Of a stretch of DNA of 64,000 bases, positions 27,632 through 37,273 are shown in pieces. The translations under genes and the position numbers were made by a program. The notes beneath the pieces were generated by a model. That model searched no databases. It had not been told where the DNA came from and was given only the letters and a program-made list of their open reading frames with translations. Within the stretch, counting starts at the first letter, position 1. Each line of letters opens with the position of its first letter. Location of the stretch: NCBI RefSeq assembly GCF_000526635.1, contig NZ_JAGL01000022.1:1-64000 (forward strand), given 5' to 3'. This DNA comes from Aminobacter sp. J41 (GTDB taxonomy: Bacteria; Pseudomonadota; Alphaproteobacteria; Rhizobiales; Rhizobiaceae).

Positions 27632-28477
27632 ATGACCACCAGTCAGGACGAGGCAGTGACACAAGCGGCCGCGAGAACGCGACTGCAGAACCATCTCGAC
27701 TGGATCGACACGGCCGAGGGCGCGGTGCTGGCGATTGCCAGCGACTATCCCGACGGATTCAGGGTCAAGAGCCACAAGCACGGCCGCGCGCAGCTCCTGC
27801 ACGCGCTGACGGGTGTCGTGATGGTCTCGACGGCGCAGGGGCGATGGATGGTTCCGCCCGACCATGCGATGTGGATCCCCGCAGGGATCGAGCATTCCGT
27901 CGAGACTCTCGGGTTCGTTCGCATGCGCTCGGCCTATGTCGCACCTGGCACGCTCGATGGCCTGCCTGACAGCGTATGCGTCCTTGCGATGACGGACTTG
28001 ATGCGCAGCCTCATCATCGAGGCGGTCGAGATCGGCAAGGCGGAGCCCGACGACCGGCGCGGCAGTGCGGTCATGGAGCTGATCCTGCACGAAATCCCGC
28101 GGTTTCCGAAGAGGCCATTTGGATTGCCGTTTCCGGCAGATCCTAGGCTTGCAAAGCTGTGCCGCGCGTTCATCGCGTCGCCATCGCCACGCGCGACGAT
28201 CGATGACTGGGCGCGGCAGGCCGGTATGAGCCGCCGCAGCTTTACGCGCGCATTTGTGACGGAGACGGGGCTAAGCCTTTCCGTCTGGAGGCAGCAGGCA
28301 ACGCTGTTTGCGGCCTTGCCGCGGCTCGCGGAGGGAGTTTCGGTTACCGAGCTGGCGCTGGATCTTGGGTATGACAGCGCGCCGGCATTCACGACGATGT
28401 TTCGCCGGATGCTAGGGGCGTCCCCGCGCGACTATCTGCGTCGCCAGAGCGGGGACGGCCGGAATACGCAGCCTTAG
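27632..28477 (+). CDS. AraC-family transcriptional regulator
   Basis: This regulator of about 281 residues has an N-terminal cupin sensor ([46 protein letters not shown]) and a C-terminal double HTH ([24 protein letters not shown], then [32 protein letters not shown]). It is divergent from the Fsr-type transporter and likely controls it. I start it at ATG 27632; a GTG at 27617 is also possible. Its stop overlaps the stop of the convergent prs gene by a few bases. Confidence 0.9.
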   Translation: MTTSQDEAVTQAAARTRLQNHLDWIDTAEGAVLAIASDYPDGFRVKSHKHGRAQLLHALTGVVMVSTAQGRWMVPPDHAMWIPAGIEHSVETLGFVRMRSAYVAPGTLDGLPDSVCVLAMTDLMRSLIIEAVEIGKAEPDDRRGSAVMELILHEIPRFPKRPFGLPFPADPRLAKLCRAFIASPSPRATIDDWARQAGMSRRSFTRAFVTETGLSLSVWRQQATLFAALPRLAEGVSVTELALDLGYDSAPAFTTMFRRMLGASPRDYLRRQSGDGRNTQP

Positions 28478-29406
28478 TCGAACAGGCTGGAGACGGACTG
28501 CTCGCTGGCAGTACGCGAGATCGCCTCGCCGATCAGGTCGGCAATCGTGACGATGCGGATGTTGTGCGCTGCCTCGACAGCCGAAGTCGGCTGGATCGAG
28601 TCGGTGATGACCAGCTCCTTGAGCGCGGAGGAGGTGATGCGGGCAACCGCGCCGCCCGACAGCACGCCGTGGGTGATGTAGGCCGTAACGCTGGTTGCGC
28701 CGTTGGCCAGCAGCGCGTCAGCCGCGTTGCAGAGCGTGCCGCCGGAGTCGACGATGTCGTCGATCAGGAGGCAGTCCTTGCCGCGGACGTCGCCGATGAT
28801 GTTCATGACCTCGGACTCGCCCGGCTTCTCGCGGCGCTTGTCGACGATGGCGAGCAGGGCATCGAGGCGCTTGGCCAGCGAGCGGGCGCGGACCACGCCG
28901 CCGACGTCCGGCGAGACGACCATGACGTTCGGCAGCTCGTAGTTGCGCTTCACGTCGCGGGCGAGGACCGGCACGGCGAAGAGGTTGTCGGTCGGGATGT
29001 CGAAGAAACCCTGGATCTGGCCGGCATGAAGGTCGAGGGTGAGAACGCGGTCAGCGCCGGCCTGCGTGATGAGGTTGGCGACGAGCTTTGCGGAGATCGG
29101 GGTTCGGCCCGAAGCGCGGCGATCCTGACGGGCATAGCCGAAGTAGGGGATCACGGCGGTGATGCGGCGGGCGGAAGACCGGCGGAACGCATCGATCATG
29201 ATGAGCAATTCCATCAGGTGATCGTTTGCCGGATACGAGGTTGACTGAAGAACGAAGACGTCTTCGCCGCGCACGTTTTCCTGGATCTCGACGAAGATCT
29301 CCTGATCGGCGAACCGGCGGACGCTCGCCTTGCCCATAGGTATGTTGAGATAACGGGCGACGGCTTCAGCCAGGACCCGATTTGAGTTGCCAGCGAAGAG
29401 TTTCAT
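28474..29406 (-). CDS. prs: Ribose-phosphate pyrophosphokinase
   Basis: This 310-residue class I PRPP synthetase makes the ribose donor for purine, pyrimidine, His, Trp and NAD synthesis. It shows [17 protein letters not shown], the catalytic loop [21 protein letters not shown], the metal/ribose segment [33 protein letters not shown], and the PRPP loop [14 protein letters not shown]. Length and motifs are standard. The gene is monocistronic as far as can be seen. Confidence 0.98.
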   Translation of the reverse strand: MKLFAGNSNRVLAEAVARYLNIPMGKASVRRFADQEIFVEIQENVRGEDVFVLQSTSYPANDHLMELLIMIDAFRRSSARRITAVIPYFGYARQDRRASGRTPISAKLVANLITQAGADRVLTLDLHAGQIQGFFDIPTDNLFAVPVLARDVKRNYELPNVMVVSPDVGGVVRARSLAKRLDALLAIVDKRREKPGESEVMNIIGDVRGKDCLLIDDIVDSGGTLCNAADALLANGATSVTAYITHGVLSGGAVARITSSALKELVITDSIQPTSAVEAAHNIRIVTIADLIGEAISRTASEQSVSSLFD

Positions 29407-29553
29407 AGATTTTCCCCGGGGAAGGATATGGGGCGGCTTTTAACGCCGCGGGCGGGTAATGCAAGAGTTGAGGGTGATCTTCTTCCGCTTTTGATCAGAT
29501 TCCCGGGGGAACCGTTGCGTAAGCGCGTCAGTGTGCCGCTGCCGCATGCGGCA

Positions 29554-30108
29554 TCAGCTCGGGCGCGCGGCGAGCCACGCAGCGAGCTCGTCGAGGGTCT
29601 GGTCGGCGATTGCCTCCATCGTCGGCACCTGTACCGAGGCCCAGCCTTCGCCGCCCTGCGCCACGTTCTTGCTCTTGCCCTGGATGCGGTGGACGCGCGT
29701 GCCGCTCGGGTCGACCACGTCCCACACGTAGATGACCGTCGTCTCGCCGTTCTCGGTGATGGCCGAAAAGTAGCCCTTGAGGATGTGCGTTGCCGAGGAG
29801 TCGCTGACGAGCTTCAGGCCGCGGGTACTGGCCTGGCTGGACAGACGGGATGCGAGTGGCCTCGAGGCGGCTTCCGTCGCGCCGATGATTGGCTCGATCT
29901 GGATACGCGCATTCGAAGCCACCGCCGCAGTCTGCGGCGCTGCCTGCTGTTGGGTCTGGTCGTTGATCGGGAACTGCGCCGGGCTCTCAGCCGAGCCGCC
30001 GCCCGTGCCGAGCAGCGCGGAAGGCTCGAGAACGTCCTTCGAACTGGTGCACGCGGAAAGCAGCGCTGCGGCGCAAATCACGATCGAAAGGGGCGGTATC
30101 CTTGCCAC
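29554..30108 (-). CDS. Putative lipoprotein, unknown function
   Basis: This 184-residue protein has a lipoprotein signal (hydrophobic 6-18, lipobox LLSAC with Cys20). A low-complexity Gln/Ala linker to about residue 65 is followed by a compact domain (RIQIEPIIGATEAASRPLASRL, THILKGYFSAITENGETTVIYVWDVVDPSGTRVHRIQG). The domain resembles the uncharacterised outer-membrane lipoproteins common in rhizobia. It probably faces the periplasm from the outer membrane, since position +2 is Thr rather than Asp. It is followed leftward by prs. Confidence 0.8.
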   Translation of the reverse strand: MARIPPLSIVICAAALLSACTSSKDVLEPSALLGTGGGSAESPAQFPINDQTQQQAAPQTAAVASNARIQIEPIIGATEAASRPLASRLSSQASTRGLKLVSDSSATHILKGYFSAITENGETTVIYVWDVVDPSGTRVHRIQGKSKNVAQGGEGWASVQVPTMEAIADQTLDELAAWLAARPS

Positions 30109-30175
30109 CTGCTTCCTCCGGAGACTGTCGCCTCGTTGCGAGGCCTCGGCCCTTCGTGAGCCGAGTATTATGAAA

Positions 30176-31327
30176 TTATTGAACGATCAAGTCGAGGCCA
30201 TGCCGCGAGAGTGCCCGGGGCTCGCCCTCGGTGGTGAGATAGGTACGCCCGAGCGTCATGGCAGTCTCTGTGTCCGAATCCATGATGATCATGTGCGCGA
30301 AAAGCGTCATGCCCGGCATGATCGGCTCGGGATTGCCCGCATAGAACATCGGCATGTCCATCCAGGACGGCGTAAAGCGCGCGCCGACCGAATAGCCGCA
30401 AGCATTTAGCCGGTGGCGGGTGAGGCCAGCTGCTTCCATGACCTTTGCATGCGCGTCGAAGACGTCGCCGAACGTCTTGCCGGGGGTCATCACCTTCTCG
30501 ACTGCGAGCAGGGCGGCATGGGCCGCCTCGTAGAGCTCCTGATGCCGTTTGGACGCTTTGCCGGTCAGGATCGTGCGCATCATCGGCGCATGATAGTGGT
30601 GGTAGACGCCCGCCCACTCCAGCGTCAGCTGGTCGTTCTTGTTGAGCTTGCGGCGGCCGGCCTTGTAGCGGCACAGCAGCGCGTCGGCGCCCGAGCCGAT
30701 GATGAACTCATTGGCCGGATAGTCGCCACCACCAGCAAAGATCGCGCCCTGCATGGCAGCGAGGATCGCACCTTCGTCGCCACCTTGCCGGATCAGCGGA
30801 AGTGCCGCATCGAGGGCGTCGTCGGCGAGTGCCGCGGCCTTCTCCACCTTCGCGATCTCGGCCTCGCTCTTGTAGAGGCGCAGGCGCGGGATGATCGAGG
30901 AGGCATCCTCAGTCGTCGCGAAGGTCTTCATCTCCTCATCGAGCAGGCGACCGTTCTTCGCGGTCAGGCCGTGCGTGTCGTACTCGATGCCGATGCGGCA
31001 GCCGAGGAGGTCGAGGTCGTTGAGGAGGTTGCGCAGGTCCGCGGCGGGGTTGGCGCCGTCGCGGTCCGTCCACACGACGATGTTGTCGAGCGTGGAAGTG
31101 TGACGCGCCTGGCGCAGGTCCGCCGAGCGCGTCATCAGGATCATGGAGCCATCGGCCTTCACGACGAGGCACTGGAAGAAGCAGAAGCCGAAGGTGTCGT
31201 AGCCTGTCAGCCAGTACATGCTCTCCTGCGCGAAGATGAGCATGGCATCGAGCTTGCGATCCGCCATCTCGATGACCAGCCGGTCGCGTCGCGCGTCAAA
31301 TTCAGTCCTGTCGAAATGCAGCGCCAT
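30176..31327 (-). CDS. M24-family (Xaa-Pro type) metallopeptidase
   Basis: This 383-residue protein has the pita-bread M24 fold: a creatinase-like N-domain (about 1-150, LDAMLIFAQESMYWLTGYDTFG) and a C-terminal domain. Metal-ligand regions are somewhat divergent: LTLEWAGVYHHYHAPMMRTI where aminopeptidase P has two Asp, and NACGYSVGARFTPSWMD. At least one canonical Asp therefore appears replaced, and dipeptidase activity should not be assumed. Ectoine hydrolase (DoeA)-type members have similar substitutions. The ATG overlaps the pgeF stop by one base (TGATG). Confidence 0.85.
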   Translation of the reverse strand: MALHFDRTEFDARRDRLVIEMADRKLDAMLIFAQESMYWLTGYDTFGFCFFQCLVVKADGSMILMTRSADLRQARHTSTLDNIVVWTDRDGANPAADLRNLLNDLDLLGCRIGIEYDTHGLTAKNGRLLDEEMKTFATTEDASSIIPRLRLYKSEAEIAKVEKAAALADDALDAALPLIRQGGDEGAILAAMQGAIFAGGGDYPANEFIIGSGADALLCRYKAGRRKLNKNDQLTLEWAGVYHHYHAPMMRTILTGKASKRHQELYEAAHAALLAVEKVMTPGKTFGDVFDAHAKVMEAAGLTRHRLNACGYSVGARFTPSWMDMPMFYAGNPEPIMPGMTLFAHMIIMDSDTETAMTLGRTYLTTEGEPRALSRHGLDLIVQ

Positions 31328-32121
31328 CAGCTGGCCTCCAGTGCAATTGCCGAAATCTGGCGTCCGTAATCGGGCTCCCCGCGGTGCGTGGTGCGCCGGT
31401 AGGAGAAAAACAGCTCTTCTTCCGCGTAAGTGCAGCGGCTGAGCATGCTGGCAATGACGCCAGCCTTCGAAAGTCGATCGACCGTATAGCCGTTGAGGTC
31501 GAACATGGAATGGCCATCCTTCGCCGACGGCTTGAACCAGACCGCGTTGGCCGGGTCCGCATCGACGAAGCGGGCGACGAATTCGGGGCCGACCTCGTAG
31601 TTCGCGACGCTGATCGATGGGCCGAGCACAGCCGTGATGTTCTCCCGGTTAGCGCCCAGCTTCTCCATCGCCTCAATGGTTGCCTCGAGAACGCCAGTGA
31701 ACGCGCCCTTCCAGCCGGCATGAGCCGCGCCGATCACCTGTGCCTGCGGATCGGCGAACAGCACCGGGCCGCAATCGGCGGTCAGGACACCAAGCGCAAT
31801 GCCGGGGGTGTCGGTGACCATTGCATCCGCTTTGGGGCGATCGCCCGAAAACGGTTCCCGCACGACGAGCGCGTCGGCCGAGTGGACCTGATAGAGGGTG
31901 ACGAGGTGCGTCGGTGGCACGCCCATCCAGTTTGCGATGCGGGCGCGGTTTTCCGCGACCTTTTCCGGCGCGTCATTCGAGCCGACGCCGGCGTTCAGCC
32001 CGCGATAGATTCCTTCGGAGACGCCCCCGACCCGGGTGAAGAAGCCGTGCCTGATCCCATTCGAGGCAAACCGTTCGAGTTCGGGAGACCGGAGCGGATC
32101 CGGTCGAACAGCTTCCAGCAT
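31327..32121 (-). CDS. pgeF: Peptidoglycan editing factor PgeF (laccase-domain protein)
   Basis: This 264-residue protein of the YfiH/DUF152 family has the copper- or zinc-binding His-Cys-His set: HGFFTRVGGVSEGIY near the start, VLTADCGPVLFAD, and GAAHAGWKGAFTGVLEATI. E. coli PgeF removes wrongly added amino acids such as L-Ser from UDP-MurNAc-peptide precursors. Older annotations call it polyphenol oxidase. It is coupled to the M24 peptidase and lies downstream of the MidA-like and lgt genes, a standard rhizobial run. Confidence 0.92.
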   Translation of the reverse strand: MLEAVRPDPLRSPELERFASNGIRHGFFTRVGGVSEGIYRGLNAGVGSNDAPEKVAENRARIANWMGVPPTHLVTLYQVHSADALVVREPFSGDRPKADAMVTDTPGIALGVLTADCGPVLFADPQAQVIGAAHAGWKGAFTGVLEATIEAMEKLGANRENITAVLGPSISVANYEVGPEFVARFVDADPANAVWFKPSAKDGHSMFDLNGYTVDRLSKAGVIASMLSRCTYAEEELFFSYRRTTHRGEPDYGRQISAIALEAS

Positions 32122-32219
32122 GTGCCGTCCTTATCGTTTCAAGTCGCCGTGGCGCCTGGTTTCGTTTCTTGCCGGCTGCGTTTTGCGGCGCGGATCGTGG
32201 GGCAGGGGGCGGGTGAAAG

Positions 32220-33308
32220 TCAATCCGCCGGATCGAAGCCCGGCAGCGCGACGTTTTCGGGCGACACTGCCAGCACCTTGAACAGGCTGCCCATCTGGAC
32301 CGGGCCGGCAAGGCGTTCGACTTCGCCGCGCAGCCGCTCGCGAACGTCTTCGCCAGCCTTGCTGCCGAGAGCGCCGGCGCGTTCGAGCAGACCCATGCGC
32401 AGGAGGAAATCGCCTTGCGTGCAGAGCCGTGGCCTGAGCCCACTGGCTTGAGCCACCGCGGCCAGTGCGGCGAAGTCTACATGGGTCGTCAGGTCCGCCT
32501 CGCCGGGATGGGCGAAGACGTCGTCATAAGCATGAGCCTTCATCGCCTGCAGCGTGTCGGCGAAGCCGGGCTCGAGGTGGCCGTAGTCGATGAACAGCCC
32601 GGCGCCGCCGTTCGTCGCAATGCGCGTCGAAAGCTCCGCCATCAGCGCCGAGCGGGCAGGCGCGGCCTCGAAGATCGCGCCGATCTCCGCCTCCTTGCCG
32701 GTAGGTAGCAGCGCCAGATCGATGCTGGCCAGACCCGCGGAGAAGCAGAGTTCGCCAGCCTCGTCGAGCGCGACCATGCGTTCGCGCCAGCCCTGTTCGG
32801 TATTTACGAACTGGCGCACCGGCATTGCGTCGAACAGCTCATTCGCGATGACGAAGAGCGGACCATCAGGCAGGTCGGAAACCTGCGTGTACCAGCTCGG
32901 CTTGGCGCGGCCAGCAGTCGCGAACCTTTCGCGCTGGATTTCAGTGAGCCGCGGGCTCGCCTCGATCAGCGCAATGCGCGCCGTGGCGATGAAGCCGGGA
33001 TCGAGCCGGTCGATCGTGCGCAGCATGTCGATCATCAGCGTGCCGCGGCCGGGGCCGATCTCGGCGAAGGTGAAGGGCACCGGCTTTCCAGCGGCGATCC
33101 ATGCGGAATAGGCCCAGACGCCGACTAGCTCGCCGAACATCTGGCTGATCTCCGGCGAGGTGATGAAGTCGCCGGAGACGCCGAACGGCTCGCGCGTCGT
33201 GTAGTAGCCGTCTGTCGGGTCGAACAGGCACATTGCCATGTATTCCGAGACCGAAATCGGCCCGGTGGTGGCAATCAGCTGCTTCAGTCGTTCCTTCAGC
33301 GCCGTCAT
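32220..33308 (-). CDS. MidA/NDUFAF7-family SAM-dependent methyltransferase
   Basis: This 362-residue class I methyltransferase is of the family that includes mitochondrial NDUFAF7, which methylates an arginine of complex I subunit NDUFS2. Signatures are [40 protein letters not shown], the SAM-binding [17 protein letters not shown], and [16 protein letters not shown]. The start at 33308 is fixed by an ATGA overlap with lgt. Its bacterial target is not established, but an NADH-dehydrogenase subunit is a reasonable guess by homology. Confidence 0.92.
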   Translation of the reverse strand: MTALKERLKQLIATTGPISVSEYMAMCLFDPTDGYYTTREPFGVSGDFITSPEISQMFGELVGVWAYSAWIAAGKPVPFTFAEIGPGRGTLMIDMLRTIDRLDPGFIATARIALIEASPRLTEIQRERFATAGRAKPSWYTQVSDLPDGPLFVIANELFDAMPVRQFVNTEQGWRERMVALDEAGELCFSAGLASIDLALLPTGKEAEIGAIFEAAPARSALMAELSTRIATNGGAGLFIDYGHLEPGFADTLQAMKAHAYDDVFAHPGEADLTTHVDFAALAAVAQASGLRPRLCTQGDFLLRMGLLERAGALGSKAGEDVRERLRGEVERLAGPVQMGSLFKVLAVSPENVALPGFDPAD

Positions 33309-34144
33309 GCGGGCACCGACCGTGCGCGCAGCATCGCCCAGATGCCGATTAGCACCATCGGGGTCGACAGGATCATGCCCATCGTCAGCCAGTTGCCGGC
33401 GAGATAGCCGATATGCGCGTCCGGCTGGCGGAAGAACTCGACAAAGATGCGGGCGCAGCCATAGCCCGCGATCATCGCGCCGGCGACGAAGCCGGGCTGC
33501 TTCAGCTTGAGCGCAGAATGGGTGAGGAGGCGCAACAGGAAGAACAGCACGAAGCCTTCGAGGAAGGCCTCGTAGAGCTGGCTCGGATGGCGCGGTTCCG
33601 GCCCGCCGTTCGGGAAGACGATGCCCCACGGCACGTCGGTCGGGCGGCCCCAGAGCTCGGAATTGATGAAATTGGTAATGCGGACCAGCCCAAAGCCGAC
33701 GGGAGCGCTTGCGGCAATCACGTCGAACAGGCTCCAGGGGCTAAAACCGCGCTTCAGCGCGAAGGCGATCATGGCGACGGTGACGCCGGTGAGGCCGCCG
33801 TGGAACGACATGCCGCCTTCCCAGACCGCGAAAATGCTGGCCGGGTTCTCGGCGTATTTGGCAAAGTCGTAGAACAGGATGTAGCCGAGGCGCCCGCCAA
33901 GAACCACGCCGGCCGCGGCCCACAGCAGGAAGTCATCGATGTCCGTTGCCGTGATTGGCGAGCCCTTTGGACCCCAAAGCTTCGGATTGGTGACGATGCG
34001 CTTGGCGTACCACCAGCCGAACAGCAACCCGACCACATAACCCAACCCGTACCAGTGGATCGCGAGCGGACCGAGCTGGAGGATGACCGGGTCAATCTGG
34101 GGGAAGGGCAGGGCAGCGAGAGGCAGGAGAAGGTAGTCGCTCAA
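33305..34144 (-). CDS. lgt: Prolipoprotein diacylglyceryl transferase
   Basis: This 279-residue integral membrane enzyme transfers diacylglycerol from phosphatidylglycerol to the lipobox cysteine of prolipoproteins. The Lgt signature is present ([31 protein letters not shown], then [13 protein letters not shown]), and earlier [20 protein letters not shown] and MSFHGGLTG with the essential His. Seven hydrophobic segments fit the family. It leads the lgt-midA-pgeF-M24 run, with overlaps or short gaps throughout. Confidence 0.96.
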   Translation of the reverse strand: MSDYLLLPLAALPFPQIDPVILQLGPLAIHWYGLGYVVGLLFGWWYAKRIVTNPKLWGPKGSPITATDIDDFLLWAAAGVVLGGRLGYILFYDFAKYAENPASIFAVWEGGMSFHGGLTGVTVAMIAFALKRGFSPWSLFDVIAASAPVGFGLVRITNFINSELWGRPTDVPWGIVFPNGGPEPRHPSQLYEAFLEGFVLFFLLRLLTHSALKLKQPGFVAGAMIAGYGCARIFVEFFRQPDAHIGYLAGNWLTMGMILSTPMVLIGIWAMLRARSVPA

Positions 34145-34285
34145 GTCTGGATTCCCGGCCGGTTGCGCTCGTTCCCATATGATCGCGCGATCGGATCAGG
34201 TCAAGGCGCGGGCCTTTCCATTCGCCTTGCATTCGCTGGCACAGGGCACTACTTCCGTCCTGTATTCTCTAGCGAGGCTTTTGCC

Positions 34286-34594
34286 ATGACGACCGGACCG
34301 AACCGCATTCTCGATGAATTTGCCAAGCTGATGACGGATGCTGCGGGTGCAGCTCAGGGCGTGCGCCGGGAAGTCGAGACGGCGTTCCGCAGTCAGGCCG
34401 AGCGCATCCTGAACTCCATGGACGTGGTCCAGCGCGAGGAGTTCGAGGTGGTTCGCGACATGGTCCTGAAGCTGCGCGCCGACAACGAAAAGCTTGCAAA
34501 TCGAGTCTCTGAACTCGAGGCACAACTGGGTGCGGCGGCGTCAGGTACTGCCGAAACTGCCAAGTCGGGCTCGCGGACGAAAAAATCTTCCTGA
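34286..34594 (+). CDS. ubiK: Ubiquinone biosynthesis accessory factor UbiK
   Basis: This is a 102-residue protein of the BMFP/UbiK family: RILDEFAKLMTDAAGAAQGVRREVETAFRSQAERIL forms an amphipathic helix, and REEFEVVRDMVLKLRADNEKLANRVSELEAQL forms the C-terminal coiled coil. In enterobacteria UbiK binds UbiJ and lipids and supports the aerobic ubiquinone-synthesis complex. The ATG at 34286 starts the usual MTTGPNRILDEF form; a much longer in-frame extension upstream is not credible. It is divergent from lgt. Confidence 0.93.
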   Translation: MTTGPNRILDEFAKLMTDAAGAAQGVRREVETAFRSQAERILNSMDVVQREEFEVVRDMVLKLRADNEKLANRVSELEAQLGAAASGTAETAKSGSRTKKSS

Positions 34595-34935
34595 TCCGGG
34601 CAGTTTCTTTTCCACATCCCGTAAGGTGAAAAAAGCGTTACGGCAGAGTCGGTTAGACTCTGCCTTTGAATCAGGTTCTGAATCTCTATCCACACCCGGT
34701 TCGCCAGTTCCCCAAAAAAGGGGCTGTTCACGCGACTCTGCATCAATAGACTGAATTTGTTGCATGATTCGAGACGCTGATTTGACGCCTCGAAGGCAAC
34801 GGGTGGCTTGGCCCGGACGAGCATTGTGTGCGTAGCTCGCCTCCGGCCTTCCTTCTGTACCGGTGTTTCATAGCGGATGCGCTCCATGTGAACGCATACG
34901 GTGCCCTTATTATTGCCTGTGGGAAGAGACTCTTC
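34595..34935. other. 341-base gap between ubiK and the YbjN gene
   Basis: No gene was recognised. A 9-bp hairpin (34642-34664, GGCAGAGTC / GACTCTGCC) followed by TTT probably ends the ubiK transcript. Read leftward it is followed by CTTTTTT, so it could also terminate from the other side. A second small hairpin, CCCC-A6-GGGG, lies at 34710-34723. The remainder should hold the promoter and a long leader for the YbjN gene. Confidence 0.6.
34642..34664 (+). terminator. Hairpin, likely terminator of ubiK
   Basis: A perfect 9-bp stem with a 5-base loop (GGTTA) and a short TTT tract lies 48 bases after the ubiK stop. Confidence 0.55.
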
Positions 34936-35436
34936 ATGAGCCTGCTTGAACTGGACCTTGCTCGAGATCTGCATCCGGTGGACGTCATCGAGCATGTGGC
35001 CAACATGAACGACTGGTCCTTCGAACGCACCGGGGACGATGAGATCTCGATTTCCGTGATCGGAAACTGGACCGACTATCACGTGTCCTTTTCCTGGATG
35101 GAGGATTTCGAGGCTCTCCATCTGGCATGTGCCTTCGATCTCAAGGTGCCCGAGAACCGGACCCTCGAGGTGATGCGCCTGCTGTCGCTCATCAACGAAC
35201 AGATGCTGTTCGGCCACTTCGACCTGTGGGAACAGGCAGGCGCGATCATGTTCCGCCAGTCGCTGCTGCTCGCAGGCGGCGCGGAGCCCACCAGCCAGCA
35301 GGTCGAGGTGCTGCTGTCGTCGGCGCTCGAGGCGTGCGAGTGCTACTTCCAGGCGTTCCAGTTCGTCGTCTGGTCCGGCTCGACCGCGCGCGACGCGCTC
35401 TCCAACGTCCTGTTCGAGACCAAGGGTTCCTGCTGA
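34936..35436 (+). CDS. YbjN domain protein
   Basis: This 166-residue protein starts at ATG 34936 behind GGGAAGAG; the frame continues upstream, but that part is not conserved-looking. The YbjN fold, a type-III-secretion-chaperone-like alpha/beta fold, is seen in NDWSFERTGDDEISISVIGNWTDYHVSFSWM, then ENRTLEVMRLLSLINEQMLFGHFDLW and CECYFQAFQFVVWSGSTARDAL. The rhizobial family is highly conserved, but its function is unknown. It is followed four bases later by csaA, suggesting co-transcription. Confidence 0.88.
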   Translation: MSLLELDLARDLHPVDVIEHVANMNDWSFERTGDDEISISVIGNWTDYHVSFSWMEDFEALHLACAFDLKVPENRTLEVMRLLSLINEQMLFGHFDLWEQAGAIMFRQSLLLAGGAEPTSQQVEVLLSSALEACECYFQAFQFVVWSGSTARDALSNVLFETKGSC

Positions 35437-35440
35437 CACC

Positions 35441-35800
35441 ATGAGCGGGGGGAGTGAGCTTCGTCCGCCGATCGAATATGCGGACTTTGACCGGGTCGAC
35501 ATTCGCGCCGGTACCATCATCGAGGTCGAGACTTTTCCGGAGGCCCGCAAGCCTGCCTACAAGATGAAGATCGACTTCGGGCCGCAGATCGGCGTGAAGA
35601 AGACGTCGGCCCAGATCACCAGGCACTACACGCCCGAGACGCTTGTCGGCCGTCAGGTGATGGCGGTGGTGAATTTCCCGCCGCGCCAGATCGGCAGGTT
35701 CATGTCGGAAGTGCTGACGCTCGGCTTTTCGGACGAGAACGGCGACGTGGTGCTGGCCGCCATCGACAAGAAGGTGCCGAACGGCGGCAAGCTGTACTAG
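35441..35800 (+). CDS. csaA: tRNA-binding chaperone-like protein CsaA
   Basis: This 119-residue OB-fold protein is homologous to the C-terminal tRNA-binding domain of MetRS/Trbp111. It shows DFDRVDIRAGTIIEVETFPEARKPAYKMKIDFG, VKKTSAQITRHYTPETLVGRQVMAVVNFPPRQIGRFMSEVLTLGF and a C-terminal KVPNGGKLY typical of CsaA. Family members bind tRNA as dimers and have chaperone-like and export-related activity in Bacillus. It lies four bases after the YbjN gene. Confidence 0.95.
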   Translation: MSGGSELRPPIEYADFDRVDIRAGTIIEVETFPEARKPAYKMKIDFGPQIGVKKTSAQITRHYTPETLVGRQVMAVVNFPPRQIGRFMSEVLTLGFSDENGDVVLAAIDKKVPNGGKLY

Positions 35801-35824
35801 CAGCCTGCCTCCACGACACTTTGA

Positions 35825-37240
35825 TCAAGCCGGAATGCGGATGATCGCCCTGAGGCCGCCCAGAGGGCTGTCCTCGAGCGTGATGTCGCCGCCGTGGCTG
35901 CGGGCGATGTCGCGCGCGATCGAAAGCCCGAGGCCGGTGCCGCTGGCGTCCAGGTTGCGCGCCGTGTCGAGGCGTAGGAACGGCTTGAAGACATCCTCGC
36001 GCTTCTCTGGCGGGATGCCCGGGCCGTCGTCATCGATGACGATGAGCAACGAGCCGCGCGCATGCGAGGCCTTCACCTCGATGTTCCTGGCATAGCGCAT
36101 CGCGTTGCCGACGATGTTGGACAACAGGCGCGAGAAGGCGTTCGGACGTACGTGGATTTCCGGGCTGCCGGATAGTGACGTCGTCAGCGTGCGCTTGCGC
36201 AGCCGTGCCTCCTCGACGAGCTTTTCGAGGAATGCCGCAAGATCGAAAGGCCCAGGATCCTCGCCGCCTTCGCCGCGCGCGAAGGCAAGGTAGCCCTCCA
36301 GCATCGACTGCATGTCGTTGATGTCCTGGTCCAGCGCCTCGCGGTCTGGCCTGTTGCCGCCAAGCGCAAGTTGCAGCTTGAACCGGGTCAGGATGGTGCG
36401 CAGGTCGTGGCTGACGCCGGTGAGCATCGCCGTGCGCTGCTCGATCTGGCGCTCGATACGTTCGCGCATCTGGATGAAGGCGGCGCCGGCGCGCCGGACC
36501 TCCTCCGCGCCACGCGGGCGGAAATCGGCGGGCATCGGCCGGCCCTTGCCGAAGCTTTCGGCGGCCTCCGCGAGCTGCAGGATCGGGCGGATCTGGTTTC
36601 GCAGAAACGCCACCGCGATGGCGAGCAGCACCACCGACGTGCCAGCCATCCAGAGCAGGAAGATGTGCGTGTTCGACGCGTAGGTATGGCTGCGGCGGGC
36701 AAATACGCGCAGCACCTTGTCCTCAAGGCGGATGCGGATCTCGACGATGCTGGAGTTGCCGACGGTATCCAGCCAGAATGGCCGGTTGATCTGCTGGGTG
36801 ATTTGCTCGCTGAGCGTCTGGTCGAGGATCGAGAAAAACGGCTTTGGCCCCGGCGACGGCAGCGGGTCGGGTGGCAGGATGTCGATGCGCATCTGCAGCC
36901 GCTCCTGGGCGATGCGGACGATTTCCGTCTGGTCCTCGGTGGTTGGCCAGGTCTCGATCATGTCGATGACCGCCGCGATGTCGCGCACGACCGCGGTCGA
37001 CAGGCGTACCGTCACCGTCTGCCAGTGGCGCTCCATGAAGACGAAGGCCACCAGCGACTGGAACAGGATCATCGGCGCGATGACGATGATCAGCGAGCGC
37101 GCATAGAGGCGCTTAGGCAGATACCGCTGGAAATTCGGCAGCAGCCGCCGCAGGCCACGGAGGAGGGGATAGATTCGGGAGCGGACCCGCTCGGCACGCA
37201 ATCCGGCACCGCGGGAATCCGTGGTTTCGGAACGTGCCAT
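35825..37240 (-). CDS. Sensor histidine kinase (EnvZ-like) of the PetR-type regulator
   Basis: This 471-residue kinase has two membrane segments (about 46-68 and 191-213) that flank a periplasmic sensor of about 120 residues with a Pro-rich stretch (PPDPLPSPGPKP). A HAMP linker and a HisKA domain follow with phospho-acceptor His278 in GVSHDLRT, then an HATPase domain (N-box NIVGNAMRYA, DDDGPGIP, GTGLGLSIARDI). All kinase motifs are intact. It lies 33 bases after the response regulator gene and is almost certainly its partner. The signal is unknown. Confidence 0.92.
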   Translation of the reverse strand: MARSETTDSRGAGLRAERVRSRIYPLLRGLRRLLPNFQRYLPKRLYARSLIIVIAPMILFQSLVAFVFMERHWQTVTVRLSTAVVRDIAAVIDMIETWPTTEDQTEIVRIAQERLQMRIDILPPDPLPSPGPKPFFSILDQTLSEQITQQINRPFWLDTVGNSSIVEIRIRLEDKVLRVFARRSHTYASNTHIFLLWMAGTSVVLLAIAVAFLRNQIRPILQLAEAAESFGKGRPMPADFRPRGAEEVRRAGAAFIQMRERIERQIEQRTAMLTGVSHDLRTILTRFKLQLALGGNRPDREALDQDINDMQSMLEGYLAFARGEGGEDPGPFDLAAFLEKLVEEARLRKRTLTTSLSGSPEIHVRPNAFSRLLSNIVGNAMRYARNIEVKASHARGSLLIVIDDDGPGIPPEKREDVFKPFLRLDTARNLDASGTGLGLSIARDIARSHGGDITLEDSPLGGLRAIIRIPA

Positions 37241-37273
37241 GCTGCCCTTTCTGTCGCTTCGTTGCCTGCGTCG

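Noticed and set aside
30176-31327. Calling the M24 protein an Xaa-Pro aminopeptidase
   Set aside because: Metal-ligand segments look altered, so only the fold family is claimed.
34640-34700. tRNA-like look of the hairpin and following bases after ubiK
   Set aside because: A D-arm-like and T-arm-like string is present, but no 7-bp acceptor stem or sensible anticodon arm can be formed; reads better as a terminator.
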